DNA from: Streptomyces sp. DH-12
Lineage (GTDB): Bacteria; Actinomycetota; Actinomycetes; Streptomycetales; Streptomycetaceae
Direction of reading: 5' to 3'
DNA: 64,000 bases
NCBI RefSeq assembly: GCF_002899455.1
Contig: NZ_PPFB01000001.1
Span: 372,001 to 436,000 of the forward strand
In this document: positions 1 to 15,582 of the stretch, in pieces
How the letters are laid out: each line of letters starts with the position of its first letter
How positions within the stretch are numbered: position 1 is the first letter of the stretch
Translations under genes and position numbers: made by a program
The notes under the pieces: model-generated
The model's input: the letters and a program-made list of their open reading frames with translations, nothing else
Told to the model about the DNA's origin: nothing
The model's database searches: none

Positions 1-1203
1 CATGTTGCCCGCCGGGTGGCGGTTGTCGTGGATCAGCTGGTGCGCGAGGCCGATCTCGTCGAAATCGAAGGTCTGGGACAGGCAGGGGTCGATTATTCCC
101 TGGTCGATCAGCCGCGTTACCTCGCGCGCCTCGCGGGCCGTGGCGACGTGCGAGCCCTGCAGGCGCTTCTGCCGCATCCACAGGAACCGCAGGTCGACGT
201 CGCCGTTGTAGCCGGTGGTGCCGCCGCACAGGACGACCATGCCGCCGTTGTCGCACAGGTACAGGGACGTGGGGATGGTGTCGGCACCGGAGTGCTCCAG
301 CACGATGCGCGGGCTGCGGCGCTCTCCCAGCACCTCCCAGAAGGCCCGCCCGAAGGCCCGGGCCCCGGACAGCCAGCGGCCCATGGCCTCGTCGTCGGAG
401 GTGTCCGGCAGCCGTCCCCAGTGGTCGAACTTCCGCCGGTCGACATAGCCCTCGGCGCCCAGCTTGAGGCAGAACTCGCCGCGTTCCTCGCTGGAGACGA
501 CCGCGACGGGGATGCCGCCGACGTGCCGGACCAGCTGGATGGCGATGCAGCCGAGCCCGCCGGCGCCGCCCCAGATCAGCACCGGGTCCCCCGGGCGCAC
601 CGTGTGCGGCGGCCAGCCGAACAACTGGCGGTAGGCGGTGGCGGCGGTCGCCATGTAGCAGGCGGCCTCCGCCCACGACAGCCGGGCGGGCTTGGGGTGG
701 CACATGTAGTCGTCGACCACCGCGAACTGGGCGAAGGAGCCGTAGTTCTCCTCGTAGCCCCACACCCGCTGGCTGGTGGACCAGGTGGGGTCGCCGCCGA
801 GGCGGACGTCCTCGGCCTTCTCGTCCCAGCGGTTGGCGAGGACGACCACCTCGTCCCCGAGCTTCACCCCGCGCACGTCCTCGCCGACCGCCCACACGAT
901 CCCGGACAGGTCGGAGCCGCCGATGTGGAAGTCCTCGGTCGCGCCCGCCTTCTGCCGCGCGGCGATCACGTCGAGCGGCGAACCCAGCGCCGCCCAGACG
1001 TTGTTGTAGTTGATGCCGGCCGCCATCACCTTCACCAGGACCTGGCCGCGCCCCACGGGCGGGACGTCGACCACCTCGGTGCGGAAGGCGTCGACGGGCT
1101 GTCCGTAGCGCTCACGGCGGATGAGCGAGGCGTACATCTTCTTCGGGGCGGTGCCGATCTCGGGTGCGTCACCGAGTTCGTAGAGGTCCTGGGTCGCGTG
1201 CAC
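1..1203 (-). CDS. antE: Crotonyl-CoA carboxylase/reductase AntE (C-terminus beyond window)
   Basis: NADPH-dependent reductive carboxylase of 2-enoyl-CoAs, which supplies (alkyl)malonyl-CoA extender units to the AntD polyketide module. About 401 residues are present of a family that is usually about 440-450. They form a medium-chain dehydrogenase fold: a GroES-like N-terminal half with GINYNNVWAALG, then a Rossmann half with the nucleotide-binding stretch IWGGAGGLGCIAIQ. The motif YEENYGSFAQF is typical of CCR and not of ordinary alcohol dehydrogenases. The GTG start at 1203 is chosen because GAGGAG lies 7 bases upstream. The gene begins 22 bp after the antD stop, so it is probably the third gene of antCDE. 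The extreme C-terminus is cut by the window edge. Family assignment is firm; the symbol rests on the antC-antD-antE gene order. Confidence 0.93.
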   Translation of the reverse strand, partial: MHATQDLYELGDAPEIGTAPKKMYASLIRRERYGQPVDAFRTEVVDVPPVGRGQVLVKVMAAGINYNNVWAALGSPLDVIAARQKAGATEDFHIGGSDLSGIVWAVGEDVRGVKLGDEVVVLANRWDEKAEDVRLGGDPTWSTSQRVWGYEENYGSFAQFAVVDDYMCHPKPARLSWAEAACYMATAATAYRQLFGWPPHTVRPGDPVLIWGGAGGLGCIAIQLVRHVGGIPVAVVSSEERGEFCLKLGAEGYVDRRKFDHWGRLPDTSDDEAMGRWLSGARAFGRAFWEVLGERRSPRIVLEHSGADTIPTSLYLCDNGGMVVLCGGTTGYNGDVDLRFLWMRQKRLQGSHVATAREAREVTRLIDQGIIDPCLSQTFDFDEIGLAHQLIHDNRHPAGNM

Positions 1204-1225
1204 GCTGGTTCTCCTCAACGCGGGT

Positions 1226-5105
<3,880 letters not shown>

Positions 5106-5113
<8 letters not shown>

Positions 5114-8100
5114 GGCCGCGGTCCTTGCCCTGACGGGCGGTGCGGCGGGCGCGGGCGGCGCGTTGCCGGCGGGCTTGTTCCCGGGCGCGGTCCAGGCCGT
5201 CGCCGGTCTCCGACCGGGAGGGCGCCTCGGCGTCCGGCGCCGGGCCCGCGCCGGTGGCCGACAGGTGGCGGGCCAGGTCCCGGACGGTGGGGTGCGCGAA
5301 CAGGTCGACCACCGACAGTTCGCTGTCGAAGGCGCGATTGACGGCGGTCTGGGCGGTGACCAGGAGCAGGGAGTTGCCGCCCAGGTCGAAGAAGTTGTCG
5401 TCCAGGCCCACCCGGTCGCGGCCCAGGACGTCGCACCACACCTCGGAGAGCCGGCTCTCCAGCCGCCGCAGGCCGTCTTCCGTCCCCGTCTCGTCCGGGC
5501 GAGCGCTCGTGCCCGCCGAGCGCAGCGTCCATCCGTCGTCGGACAGGCCGGCCGCGCGGGCGCTGCCGGTGACGGCGCGGTACAGGGCGCCGAGGTCGGT
5601 GCCGTCCTGCAGGCCGACCCGCGCGGCCAGGCGGCGGGTCTGGCGCACCGGGGCCACGACGTGGCTGCGCACCCAGGGGGCGGTGCGGTCGGCGCCGACC
5701 AGCAGGTGCGGTTCGTCGAGGGTGCGGGCGAGGTCGAAGGAGCGCAGCGCGGCGGGAACGTCGAGCAGCCGGTAGCCCCGGGCCTCGGTGAGCGCGGTGA
5801 GACCGTAGCCGCGGCTCATGCCGCGTTCGCGCCACATGCTCCAGGCGAGCGACTGCGCGGGCAGGCCGAGGCCGCGGCGGTACCCGGCGAGGGCGTCCAG
5901 GTAGGCGTTGGCGGCGGCGTAGGCGGCGTTCATGGCGCCGCCGAAGAAGCCGTTGACCGAGGAGAAGGTGACGAAGGAGTGGACCGGGTGGTCGGCGGTG
6001 AGCCGGTGCAGGATCCACGCGCCGCGCACCTTCGCCTCCAGCGCCCGGCGCCAGGTGGGGGCGTCCAGTTCGCGGACGGGGCGCTCCACGAGCGTCCCGG
6101 CCAGGTGCAGCACCGACGTCAGGGGCACGCCCCACGCCTCGGTGGCGGCCTCGACCGCGGCGCGGACCCGGGCTTCGTCGGTGACGTCGGCGCGGGCGTA
6201 GCGGACCTCCCCGCGTTCGCGCAGCCGCGGCAGGGCGCGGGCCTCGTCCTCCGGGGTGCGTCCGAGGACGAGCAGCCGGGTGCCCGGGGTGCGCAGCAGG
6301 TGGGCGGCGATCTCGGTGCCGACGCCGCCGAGGCCTCCGGTGAGCAGGGTGAAGCCGTCGTGCGCGGGCGGCTCGGTGCGGGGCGGGCTGTCGGGCAGGG
6401 GGGCGAGGCGGCGTTCGTAGCGCAGTCCGTCGCGGTACGCCACGTCCGCGCCGTCCGCGGTGGCGGCCGCCTCGGCCGTCAGGAGGGCCAGCGGGTCGGT
6501 GCCGTCGTCCGGTGGCAGGTCGAGGTGCCGGGTCCGCAGCCAGCCGCACTCCTCGGCCAGCGACTTGAGCAGTGCTCCGGCCAGGGCGTGGGGCGGGGAG
6601 GGGTGGTCGCCGGCGCGGACGGCCTGGGCGCCCGCGGACACGTGGACCAGGTCCACGGGGCGCTGCCGGCCGGACCGGGCGGTGAGGGCCCGGGCGAAGG
6701 CGAGCAGCCGCTCCGCACCCGTCGTGTCGTCCGGCGCCTCCGGGGGGCCTGCCCGGAGCCCGTCGAGGTGGAGGACGGCGTCGACGGGCCGGTGGTCGTG
6801 CTCCAGCCGGTCCAGCAGCGCGGCGTAGTCGGACTCCTCGGCGGGCCGGACGCGGTAGTGCGCGGCGTCGGTCCGGGTGTACGACGCTCCTTCGCCGACC
6901 ACCGTGCACAGGCCCCCGGCGGAGCGCAGCGCGTCGGCGAGCCGTTGTGCGAGTGCGCCGGCCCGCGGGTCGCCGCCCGCGAGGACGAGGGTGTGCCGGC
7001 CGGACGCCGTGGGGCGGGCAGCGGGGCGTTCCGCGCGCTGCCACACCGGGCGCAGGAACCAGTCGGGGACGGTGGCCGCGGTGCCCAGCAGCAGCTGGGT
7101 CCGGCGCACCTCGTCGTCGAAGTCGCCCGCCTCGAAGCTCTTGCGGAGCCTGGTGCGCTGGATCTTGCCGATCTCCGTCTTGGGGACGGCGTCCCGCGCC
7201 ACGGGGATGAGGAAGGACGGGCTGACGCCGATCTCCCGGGTGACCTTGCCGGCGATCTCACGCAGGGCGCGGGCCGGGTCGGCGGTGGCCTCCGGGGTGA
7301 GGTGCAGGAACAGGGCGAGTTCGTCGGTGGGTGACGAGGGGTCGGTGCGCACCGCGACCGCGGCGGTGAAACTCCGCTCCGCGTAGGGCAGTTCCTCGAC
7401 GCACGCCTCGATCTCGTGGCTGTAGTGGTTCACCCCGTTGACGATGATGACGTCCTTGGCCCGGCCGGTGATGTAGAGCTCGCCGTCGCGCAGGAACGCC
7501 AGGTCGCCGGTGTCGAACCAGCCGTCGTCGGTGAACGCCTCGGCGTTGGCCGCCGGGTTGTCGTGGTAGCCGCCGGTCACCGAGGTGCCGCGGACCTGGA
7601 AGCGGCCCGCCTCGCCCTCGGTGAGGACCGTGCCCTGTTCGTCGACGATCCGCATGGCGAACCCCGGGTAGGGCCGGCCGCAGCTGACGAACGTCCCTTC
7701 GCCCGGCACGGGTTCGGCGGGCAGGACGGCGTCGGTGACCACGGAGCAGGTCTCGGACATGCCCCAGCCGGGGTGCATCACGTCCTGCGGCAGACCGAAG
7801 GGCTCGAGCGTGTGCAGGAACGCGCGGGCGGCGGAGGCGACGACCACCTCGCCGGCGTTCATGACCAGCCGCATCGGCGACAGGTCCCAGGCGCGGCCGG
7901 TGAAGCGGTGGGCCTGTTCGGCGAGGAGCCCGAAGGCGAAGTTGGGCGCCCAGGTGACGGTGACCCGGTGCCGGTCGGCGAGGTCCATCCAGCGCAGCGG
8001 GTCCTGCAGGATCCAGGAGGTGGGGGCGTGGACCTGGCGGCAGCCGAGGTACACGTCGCGCAGGTGGAACATCACCACGCCGGTGACGTGGTCGAGCGGG

Positions 8101-11100
8101 ATCCAGTTGAGGGAGACGTCGTCGGCGCCGAGGCCGTTCATCTGCTCGGTGGCGGCCGAGCGGGTCAGCACGTTGCGGTGGGTGAGCCGCACCGCCTTGG
8201 GCAGGCCGGTGCTGCCGGACGTCATGAGCATCAGCAGGAGGTCGTCCGGCTCGGCGGGGTGCCAGTCGTGGTCCTCGGGCGCCTCGCGCAGGGCGTCGGC
8301 GGTGGTGATGCGCGGCCCGGGCCAGTCCTGCCGGGCGGCGACCGCGCGCAGACCGGCCTCGCGGCCGGCGGAGCACACGATCCAGGGCCGGCCGAGCATC
8401 CGCCAGATGCCCTCCAGTTTGGTGAGTGCCGCGGAGGGGGTGTCGTAGGAGGCGGGGACGGTCAGCGGGACGGCGACGAAACCGCCGAGGACGCAGCCCC
8501 ACAGCGCGGCGAGGAAGTCCTCGGTGACGTCGCACTGGAGGATGACCTGGTCGCCGGGGCGCAGTCCGGCCCGGCGCAGTCCGGCCAGGACGCGGGAGGC
8601 CTCGGGGACGAGGGACGCGTAGGTGCGCCGGTGCTCGCTGCCGTCCGCGTGCACGTGGACGATGTCGCCCCGGTCCCGCGCGGCGGCGCGGCGCAGGGCC
8701 TCGGCCCAGCTCGGCACGGACGGCTCGGCGAGGGCGGGGCCTTCGCTGACGGCCGGGACGCCGGAGGCTTCCGCGGTGCGGGCGGCCGGGGCCGCTTCGG
8801 CGGAGCGGTCGGGCAGTCCGGTGTGGCGGCGGTCGAGTTCCTCCGGGGCGTTCTCGACCGACACGTCGACCGTGGTGACGCCGGGCAGCTGGGCGAGCCG
8901 CTCCCGCCAGGTCCGGGCCGCGGTCGCGTCGACGGCGGGCAGGGCGCGCAGTGCCGCGCCGTCCACGGTGCCTTCCTCGGTCCGGGGCAGGGCGTTGACC
9001 GCCGTGACGCGGACGGAGCCGTGGCCCGCGCGGTCCAGGAACTCCTCGACGCGTTCCGCGGCGTCGGACCGCCCGGGCACCACGTACAGGCGCGACGGGG
9101 CGTCGCCACCGCCGGGCAGGGCGTGGGCGTCGCGGATGCCGGGCACGGACAGGGCCGCGTCCTGAAGGACGGCGGGATCGGCCGCGGCCGGGGCGGGGGT
9201 GCGCTCGGGGAGGGCGGGCAGGTCCCCGAGGCGGGTAACGGGGTCGGCGCTCACCGTGCTCAGGACGTCGTGCAGCGCGCGGGCGAACGCCTCGGCGGTG
9301 CCGGCGTCGTAGAGGTCGGTGGCGTACTCGACGTGCAGCGTCAGGCCGTCGGGGGTGCCCTCGGGGCCGTGGCGCTCCAGGACGTCCACGAAGAGGTCGA
9401 ACTTGGCGGTGCCGGTGGGGATGGGCCGCAACTCGGTGCGGGAGCCGTCGAGTTCGAGGACGGCCGGCCTGTTGTTCTGCAGGGCGAGCATCACCTGGAA
9501 CAGGGGGTGACGGCCGGGCGTGCGGGGCGGGTTGAGGTCCTCCACCAGCCGGTCGAAGGGCAGGTCCTGGTGGTCCAGGGCGGCCAGGTCGGCGGTGCGC
9601 AGCCGGGCGAGGAGGTCCCGGAAGGCGGGGTCGCCGGAGGTGTCGGCGCGCAGCACCAGGGTGTTGGCGATCAGGCCGATCAGGGGGTCGAGGCCGGGTT
9701 CGGTGCGGCCCGCCACGGGGGTGCCGAGGACGATGTCCTCGCCGGCGCCGCAGCGGGTGAGCAGGGCGCTGACGGCGGCGTGCAGCACCATGAACAGGCT
9801 GGCGCCCTCACGGTCGGCGAGGCGCAGCAGTTCACGGTGCAGTGCGGGGTCGACGGCGAGTTCGACGTGCGCGCCGCCGCCGCGCGGCGCGGTGGGCCGC
9901 GGCCGGTCGCCGGGCAGGGTGCACTCCTCGGGCAGGCCGTCCAGCGCGGTGCGCCAGTGGGCGGTGAGCCGTTCCAGCCGGCCGGGGCCGTCCGGTCCGG
10001 GGGCCAGCAGGGCGCGCTGCCACAGTGCGTAGTCGGCGTACTGCACCGCCGGCGGGGTCCAGTCGGGGGCCCGCCCCTGGCGGCGGGACGCGTAGGCGGC
10101 GGACAGGTCGGCGGCGAAGGGGCCGAGCGACCAGCCGTCGGCGGCGGCGTGGTGCAGCACGAACAGCAGGACCCGCTCGGTGCCGGTGCCCAGCAGCCAG
10201 GCCGCGAGGGGGCTTTCGGCGGTCAGGTCGAAGCGGCGCCGCAGCGCGGCGGTGACATGGGCGGCGGTCTCCGCGGCGGGGCAGTCGATCCGCCGCAGCA
10301 CCGGGCGCAGCTCTCCCGGCGCCAGGATGCGCTGGTAGGGCACTCCGTCGTGCTCGGCGATCACCGTGCGCAGGCTCTCGTGCCGGTCGGCCAGGTCGCC
10401 GAGGGCCGTGTCGAGCGCCTCGGCGTCCAGCTCCGGCCCGGCGGGGACGAGGAGCGGGATGTGGTAGGTGGCCGCGCCCTCGTCGAGCCGGTTCAGGAAC
10501 CACATGCGTTCCTGCGCGAAGGACAGCGGCACCCGCCGGGGGCGCGCGACGTCGCCGAGGACCGGCCGGGGCAGGGCATCGTGCGCCCGTACGGCGACCC
10601 GACGTGCGAGCGCCGCCGGGGTCGGCGTCTCGAACAGGGCGGTGATGGGGATCTCCGCGCCGGTCCCGTGCCGCAGACGGGCCAGCAGTCTGGTGGCGAG
10701 CAGGGAGTCGCCGCCCAGGTCGAAGAAGCCGGCGTCCACCCCCACGGAGTCCCGCGGCAGCTGCAGCACGTCCTCGAACAGGGCGCACACCAGGGCCTGT
10801 TCGGGTGTGACGGGACGGGCGCCGGACGCGGCGGCGGTGAAGTCGGGGTCGGGCAGGGCCTGGACGTCGAGCTTGCCGTTCGCGGTCAGCGGCAGGGTCT
10901 CCACCGGGACGCAGGCGGCGGGGACCATGTGCTCGGGCAGGTGGGCGGCGGCGTGGGCGCGCAGGTCGGCGGGGCTCGCGGGTGCGTCGTCGCCGGAGGG
11001 GACGGTGTAGGCGACGAGGTGCAGGGCGCCGTTGCCGGCGTGGCGGGGTACGACGGCGGCGCGGGTGACGCCCGGGTGGGCGGCGAGGACGGCCTCGATC

Positions 11101-13745
11101 TCGCCGGGCTCGACGCGGAAGCCGCGCAGCTGAATCTGGGCGTCGGCGCGGCCGAGGTAGTCGAGGGTGCCGTCGGGGCGGCGCCGGGCCAGGTCGCCCG
11201 AACGGTACATGCGGGTGCCGGGCGGGCCGTAGGGGTCGTCGAGGAAGCGTTCGGCGGTCAGCTCGGGGCGGTGCAGGTAGCCGGTGGCGACACCGGCGCC
11301 GGAGACGTACATCTCGCCGGTCGCGCCGGGCGGTACCGGGCGTCCCGCGGCGTCCAGCAGGTGGACCCGGAGGTCGGCGAGCGGAGTGCCGATGACGCCG
11401 GCGCGGCGCGGGTCGTCCAGGTCGGCCGCGGTGAGCCGGTGGTGGGTGACGTGCACGGTGGTCTCGGTGATGCCGTACATGTTCACCAGCGCCGGGCGGT
11501 CCAGGCCGTGCCGTTCGGTCCAGGGGCGCAGCCGCGCCGGGCGCAGGGCCTCCCCGCCGAAGACGACGTAGCGCAGCGCCCCGGCGTCACCCCCGTGTTC
11601 CGCGTCGGCGTCGACGAGCTGCTCGAACGCGGACGGCGTCTGGCTGAGGACGGTGACACCCTCCCGGTGCAGCAGGTCCAGGAACTCGCGCGGCGAACGG
11701 CTGACGGCGTAGGGCACGACGACGAGCCGGCCGCCGTGCAGCAGGGCGCCCCAGATCTCCCACACGGAGAAGTCGAAGGCGTAGGAGTGGAACAGCGTCC
11801 ACACGTCGTCGGCACGGAAGTCGAAGTGCTCGGCCGCGGCGGCGAAGAGCCGTACGACGTTGGCGTGCGGCACGGGTACGCCCTTGGGGCGGCCGGTGGA
11901 GCCGGAGGTGTGGATGATGTAGGCGGTGTCGGACGGGCCGGCCGGGCCGTGCCGTTCGGCGTCGGTCAGGTCGGCGCCGGAGCGGCGGGCGAGGTCCGCG
12001 GTCACCTGCGGGTCGTCCAGCAGCACGGCGGGGACGGCGTCGTGGGCGAGGTGGGCGTGGGTCTGCTCGGTGACCAGCACCACGGGGGCCGCGTCCTCGA
12101 CGACGAGCCGCAGCCGCTCGGCCGGCTGGCCGGGGTCCAGGGGCAGGTAGGCGGCGCCGGTCTTGAGGACGGCCAGCAGGGCGGGCAGCAGCCGCAGGCC
12201 GCGTTCCAGGGCGAGCGCCACGACCCGGCCGGGCCCCGCGCCGTGCGCGGTCAGCAGCCGGGCGAGCCGGTTTGCCTCGGTGTTGAGCGCGGCGTACGTG
12301 AGCCGTTCGTGCCCGTGGCTGACGGCCGTGCGCTCGGGCCCGGCCGCCACCTGTGCCTCGAACAGTTCCGTGAGGGTCCGCTCGGCCGGGAAGGTGCGGA
12401 CGGGTGTGTCGCGGGGGTGTTCACCCGGCAGCAGGACGTCCAGGTCGCCCAGCGGCGTCACCGGTCCGGCCGCGGCCAGCCGGTGCAGCACCGCGAGGAA
12501 CCTCTCGCGGTGCAGGGCGAGTTCGTCCTCCTCGTACAGGGCGGGATTGGCGTCGAAGGCCAGCCACAGGCCGCCGCCGCGGGGGCCGGGACGCACCGAG
12601 ATCTGGAAGTCGTCGACGGCTCCGCCGGACAGGTGGTGCCAGGTGGTGGGGTGTCCGCCGAAGACCGGGGACTCGTCGAACGGGACGATGTTGAGCACCG
12701 GTCCGTACAGCCGGCGCCCGGTGCCCAGCAGGCCCAGGTCGCGGCGGAGGAACTCGCCCCGGTAGCGCTGGTGGCGGCGCAGGGCCTTCAGTTCACCGGC
12801 GACGGCTCGGACCAGCTCCGCGACGGGCGTGCCGGGGGTGGCTGCCACGCGCAGCGGGAGGACGTCGGAGGCGGTGCCCGGGGTGCGCAGGGCGGCGCTG
12901 CCGAGGCGGCTCATCGTGGCCAGACCCAGCACCAGGTCTTCGGCGCCGGTCATCCGGTGCAGGTAGGCGGCGGTCGCGGCGGTGAGCAGGTCGGTGCGCC
13001 GGACCCCGAGGCGGGCCGCCGCGGCGTCGAGCGCTTCGGTCTCGGCGGGCGTCAGTTCGGCGGTGCGGCGCAGGAAGGGCGCCGTGGGGGCCGCCGTGCG
13101 GGAGGTGAGCCGGGCGGGCTCGGGCAGGTCGGCCAGGCGCCGCGCCCAGTGGTCACGGTCCTGGGCGTGCCGTTCGGAGGCGAGGTAGGCCGCCTCCTCC
13201 TCCTGGAGCCGGCTCACCGGTGCGAAGGCGCTGGGCTCCGGTTCCCGCCCCTCGGCCAGGGCGTTGTAGGCGTCGGCCAGGCGGCGCCCGAGGAGCTTGT
13301 AGCTGTAGCCGTCCAGGAGCAGGTGATGTGCCCTCAGCAGCCAGAGGTGGCGGTCGGACGCCAGGGTCAGCAGGGTGTGCGCGAAGAGGGGGCCTTTCTC
13401 CAGGTCGACGGGGGTCGCGAGGTCGGCGCGGACGTGCTCCCACGCGGCGGCCTCGGGGTCCCCGGCGCCGCTGACGTCGACCCGGTGCAGGGGCCAGTCG
13501 TCCGCGTCCGGTGCGGGGTGGCAGCGGGGGCCGTCGTCGGTGTCGGCGAAACGCAGGGCGAAGGTGTCGGCCTCGGCGACGACGCGCCGCAGCGCGGTCT
13601 CGAACAGGGCGGTGTCGAGGGGTCCGTGGACCTCCACGGCCTCCGCGGTGTTGTACGCGGCACTGTCCGGTGCGAGCCGTCCGGCGTACCAGAGGCCCTC
13701 CTGGGCTCCGGACAGCGGTCGACGTGCGTCCTCCTGGAGTGACAT
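5106..13745 (-). CDS. antC: NRPS AntC (C-A-T-C-A-KR-T), 2879 aa
   Basis: Builds the depsipeptide core of antimycin: first C domain (HHLLLDG near residue 137) for the 3-formamidosalicyl starter, A1 (TSGSTG near 615), carrier GGDSL near 1012, second C (HHAAADG near 1198), an acyl-AMP-ligase-like A2 (TSGSTGLPK near 1842), ketoreductase (GGLGGVGTE near 2472) and carrier GGNSL near 2788. The A1 specificity residues read DFWSVGMVH-K, one change from the threonine code DFWNVGMVHK. A2 followed by KR is the arrangement for activating a 2-keto acid (pyruvate in antimycin) and reducing it to a 2-hydroxy acid. The ATG at 13745 is preferred over a start 25 codons upstream because GAGGG lies about 6 bases before it and the protein then begins right at the C domain. 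The basic tail overlaps the antD start. Confidence 0.95.
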
Positions 13746-13991
13746 AGCGCAACCCTCACGTGGCAAGCCGTAGATGTCCCGGACGGCGAAGGCCCGGCCG
13801 GATCGGACGGGTGCGGCCACCCCCGTGCCGCCCGCGCGGGTGGTTACGCGCCGGGCCGCCGGCCCGCGGGGCGGGGAAGGGACCGCACGCCGAGGTCAGG
13901 GGGATCACGTCACCTGACCCGGTTTCACGGCACAGCACGGTGCTGCACCGGCACCGGTGGGGTCAAGGTGAACCGGCTCCCGGGGCGCCGG

Positions 13992-14009
13992 TTCAGGGGT
14001 TTCCCTGAA
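13992..14009. promoter_or_regulatory. Perfect inverted repeat TTCAGGG-N4-CCCTGAA between antC and antB
   Basis: The 7-bp arms are perfect complements with a 4-base spacer (GTTT). The core GGG-N4-CCC has the spacing and composition of the 16-bp PAS-LuxR (PimM/FscRI) consensus CTVGGGAWWTCCCBAG, matching about 11 of 16 positions. It lies about 250 bp upstream of antC and 207 bp upstream of antB, so it could serve either operon. In characterised antimycin clusters FscRI, a PAS-LuxR protein, activates antBA and antCDE. Binding here is inferred. Confidence 0.55.
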
Positions 14010-14047
14010 GTTCGGGGTGCCGGGGAGTGCGCGCCGGGACGCAACTT

Positions 14048-14063
14048 CTAGGGAAATCACGCG
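14048..14063 (+). promoter_or_regulatory. PAS-LuxR (PimM/FscRI)-like box upstream of antB
   Basis: CTAGGGAAATCACGCG matches the published PimM-type consensus CTVGGGAWWTCCCBAG at 14 of 16 positions. The left half is exact; two positions differ on the right. It lies about 150 bp before the antB start in the shared antB-antC region. It fits activation by the PAS-LuxR protein encoded at 16204-16881 or by an FscRI orthologue elsewhere. The assignment rests on consensus matching only. Confidence 0.6.
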
Positions 14064-14215
14064 ACTTCACCGCGCGCCGGGCCCTCGGCTGGATTCGGCC
14101 GCGGTCGGCCGTGCACTCTCGGAAGGCCCCCGACCTCCCCGCGGACCGCCGCGGTGGCAGCTGTGTCCCGGGGCCGTGGACTTCCGGAACGAACGACGGA
14201 AAGAAGGCTGACGGC

Positions 14216-15520
14216 ATGCACCGTGCGCTGTGTCCGGTCGAGACGCTCTACGTGGGCCAGAGAAGCAGGGCCGTGCTGTCCTGCACCCTGCGTGGACCGG
14301 TGGACCTCGCGGCGCTGTCCGCCGCGTTCGACGCCCTGACGGAGGCGAACCCGCCGCTGCGGTCCCGCATCGAACAGGACGGCGGCGGGCATGTGTTGCG
14401 CCTTCTCGGCGCGGACGAGCGGCCCCGGCTGATCACCCGGACCGGCGACGAGGAGGAGGCCTACGCGGCGGAGCTGAACAGGCCGCTGCCGGTCGGCGGC
14501 CCGCTGAGCCGTGCCGTGCTGGTCAGCGCGCCGGACGGCCGGAGCCACCTGTTCATGCTGGTGATCGACCACACCGTCACCGACGGCCACAGCAGCATCG
14601 CGGCGCACAACGCGCTGTGGGACCGCTACCGGGCGCTGGTCGAAGGCACCACCGACGGCACTGCCGCTCCGGGACTCCCGCGCTGGCCCGAGCCCGTGAG
14701 CCGACTGCTGCCTCCGGCCGACGAGGCCGACACGGTGAAGTACCTCGACGGCCGGCTGGAGGAGATACGGCGCCACCCGGTCGAGCTGGTCCCGTACGAT
14801 GCCGCGGGCGATGAGGGTGACGACCCGGACGGGCACATCGAGGTCCGCCGGCTGACCCTGGACGCGGACCTCACCTCCCGGCTGCGCGGTACGGCGCGCG
14901 CCTCGGGTGTCTCCGTGCACGCCCTGATCGCCGCGACGCTGCTGGCGGCGGCCCGGCGGCGCCTGGCCGGGGACGACGGGGCGCGCACGCTCGGCTGCCT
15001 CTCCCCCGTCGACCTGCGTGCGCGGCTCACCCCGCCGGTGCCCGCCTCCGACCTGGTCCCCGCGGTCACCACCCATCTGCAGGCCCTGGAGGTGGACGCG
15101 CGTTCCGAGCCGCTGGAGCTGGCCCGTGCCGTGCACACCCGGCTGGGCGACTTCCTGGCCCGCGGCGACCACTTCCACGAGATGCGCATCACGCCGGAGA
15201 TCCCCCGGAATCCCGCGCTGCAACTGGCCACGGTGATCGCCACGAACATGGGCGTGGTCCCCGGTCCGCGGCTGCCGGACGGGCTGCGGGCGGCCGACGT
15301 GCGCCTCGTTCCGGCCCGCGAGCACTACTTCCCGCAGGCGGGACGCAGCCCCGTCATGGCGTGCGTGGTCTCCTTCGAGGGCCGGCTCTCCATCGAGTTC
15401 CCGCACTCCACCGCCTGTTACAGCCCGTCCTTCATGCGGGCGTTCCGCGACGACGTGCGCGCCGGGCTGCTGCGTTTCACGGACGTGGTGGAACCGGGGC
15501 TCGCCCGCGCCACCGGCTGA
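14216..15520 (+). CDS. antB: Acyltransferase AntB (PapA/condensation-like), 434 aa
   Basis: Transfers an acyl group to the C-8 hydroxyl of the antimycin dilactone, producing the variable acyloxy side chain. The protein is a condensation/PapA-fold acyltransferase with the catalytic motif in VIDHTVTDGHS (HxxxDG) near residue 125 and a C-terminal half that carries no carrier domain. The ATG at 14216 is chosen over an in-frame start 63 codons upstream because GGAAAGAAGG precedes it and the catalytic domain starts immediately. It is the first gene of a two-gene unit with antA, 62 bp downstream, and is divergent from antC. Confidence 0.92.
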   Translation: MHRALCPVETLYVGQRSRAVLSCTLRGPVDLAALSAAFDALTEANPPLRSRIEQDGGGHVLRLLGADERPRLITRTGDEEEAYAAELNRPLPVGGPLSRAVLVSAPDGRSHLFMLVIDHTVTDGHSSIAAHNALWDRYRALVEGTTDGTAAPGLPRWPEPVSRLLPPADEADTVKYLDGRLEEIRRHPVELVPYDAAGDEGDDPDGHIEVRRLTLDADLTSRLRGTARASGVSVHALIAATLLAAARRRLAGDDGARTLGCLSPVDLRARLTPPVPASDLVPAVTTHLQALEVDARSEPLELARAVHTRLGDFLARGDHFHEMRITPEIPRNPALQLATVIATNMGVVPGPRLPDGLRAADVRLVPAREHYFPQAGRSPVMACVVSFEGRLSIEFPHSTACYSPSFMRAFRDDVRAGLLRFTDVVEPGLARATG

Positions 15521-15582
15521 GCACCGCCCGTCCGCCCTTCCGACCCCCGCCCGCCCGGCTGTGTAAGGAACTTCTGTCCGCC

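Noticed and set aside
7416..13742. A 2108-codon plus-strand frame opposite antC
   Set aside because: Same artefact: high GC removes stop codons in the antisense frame; no domain is recognisable.
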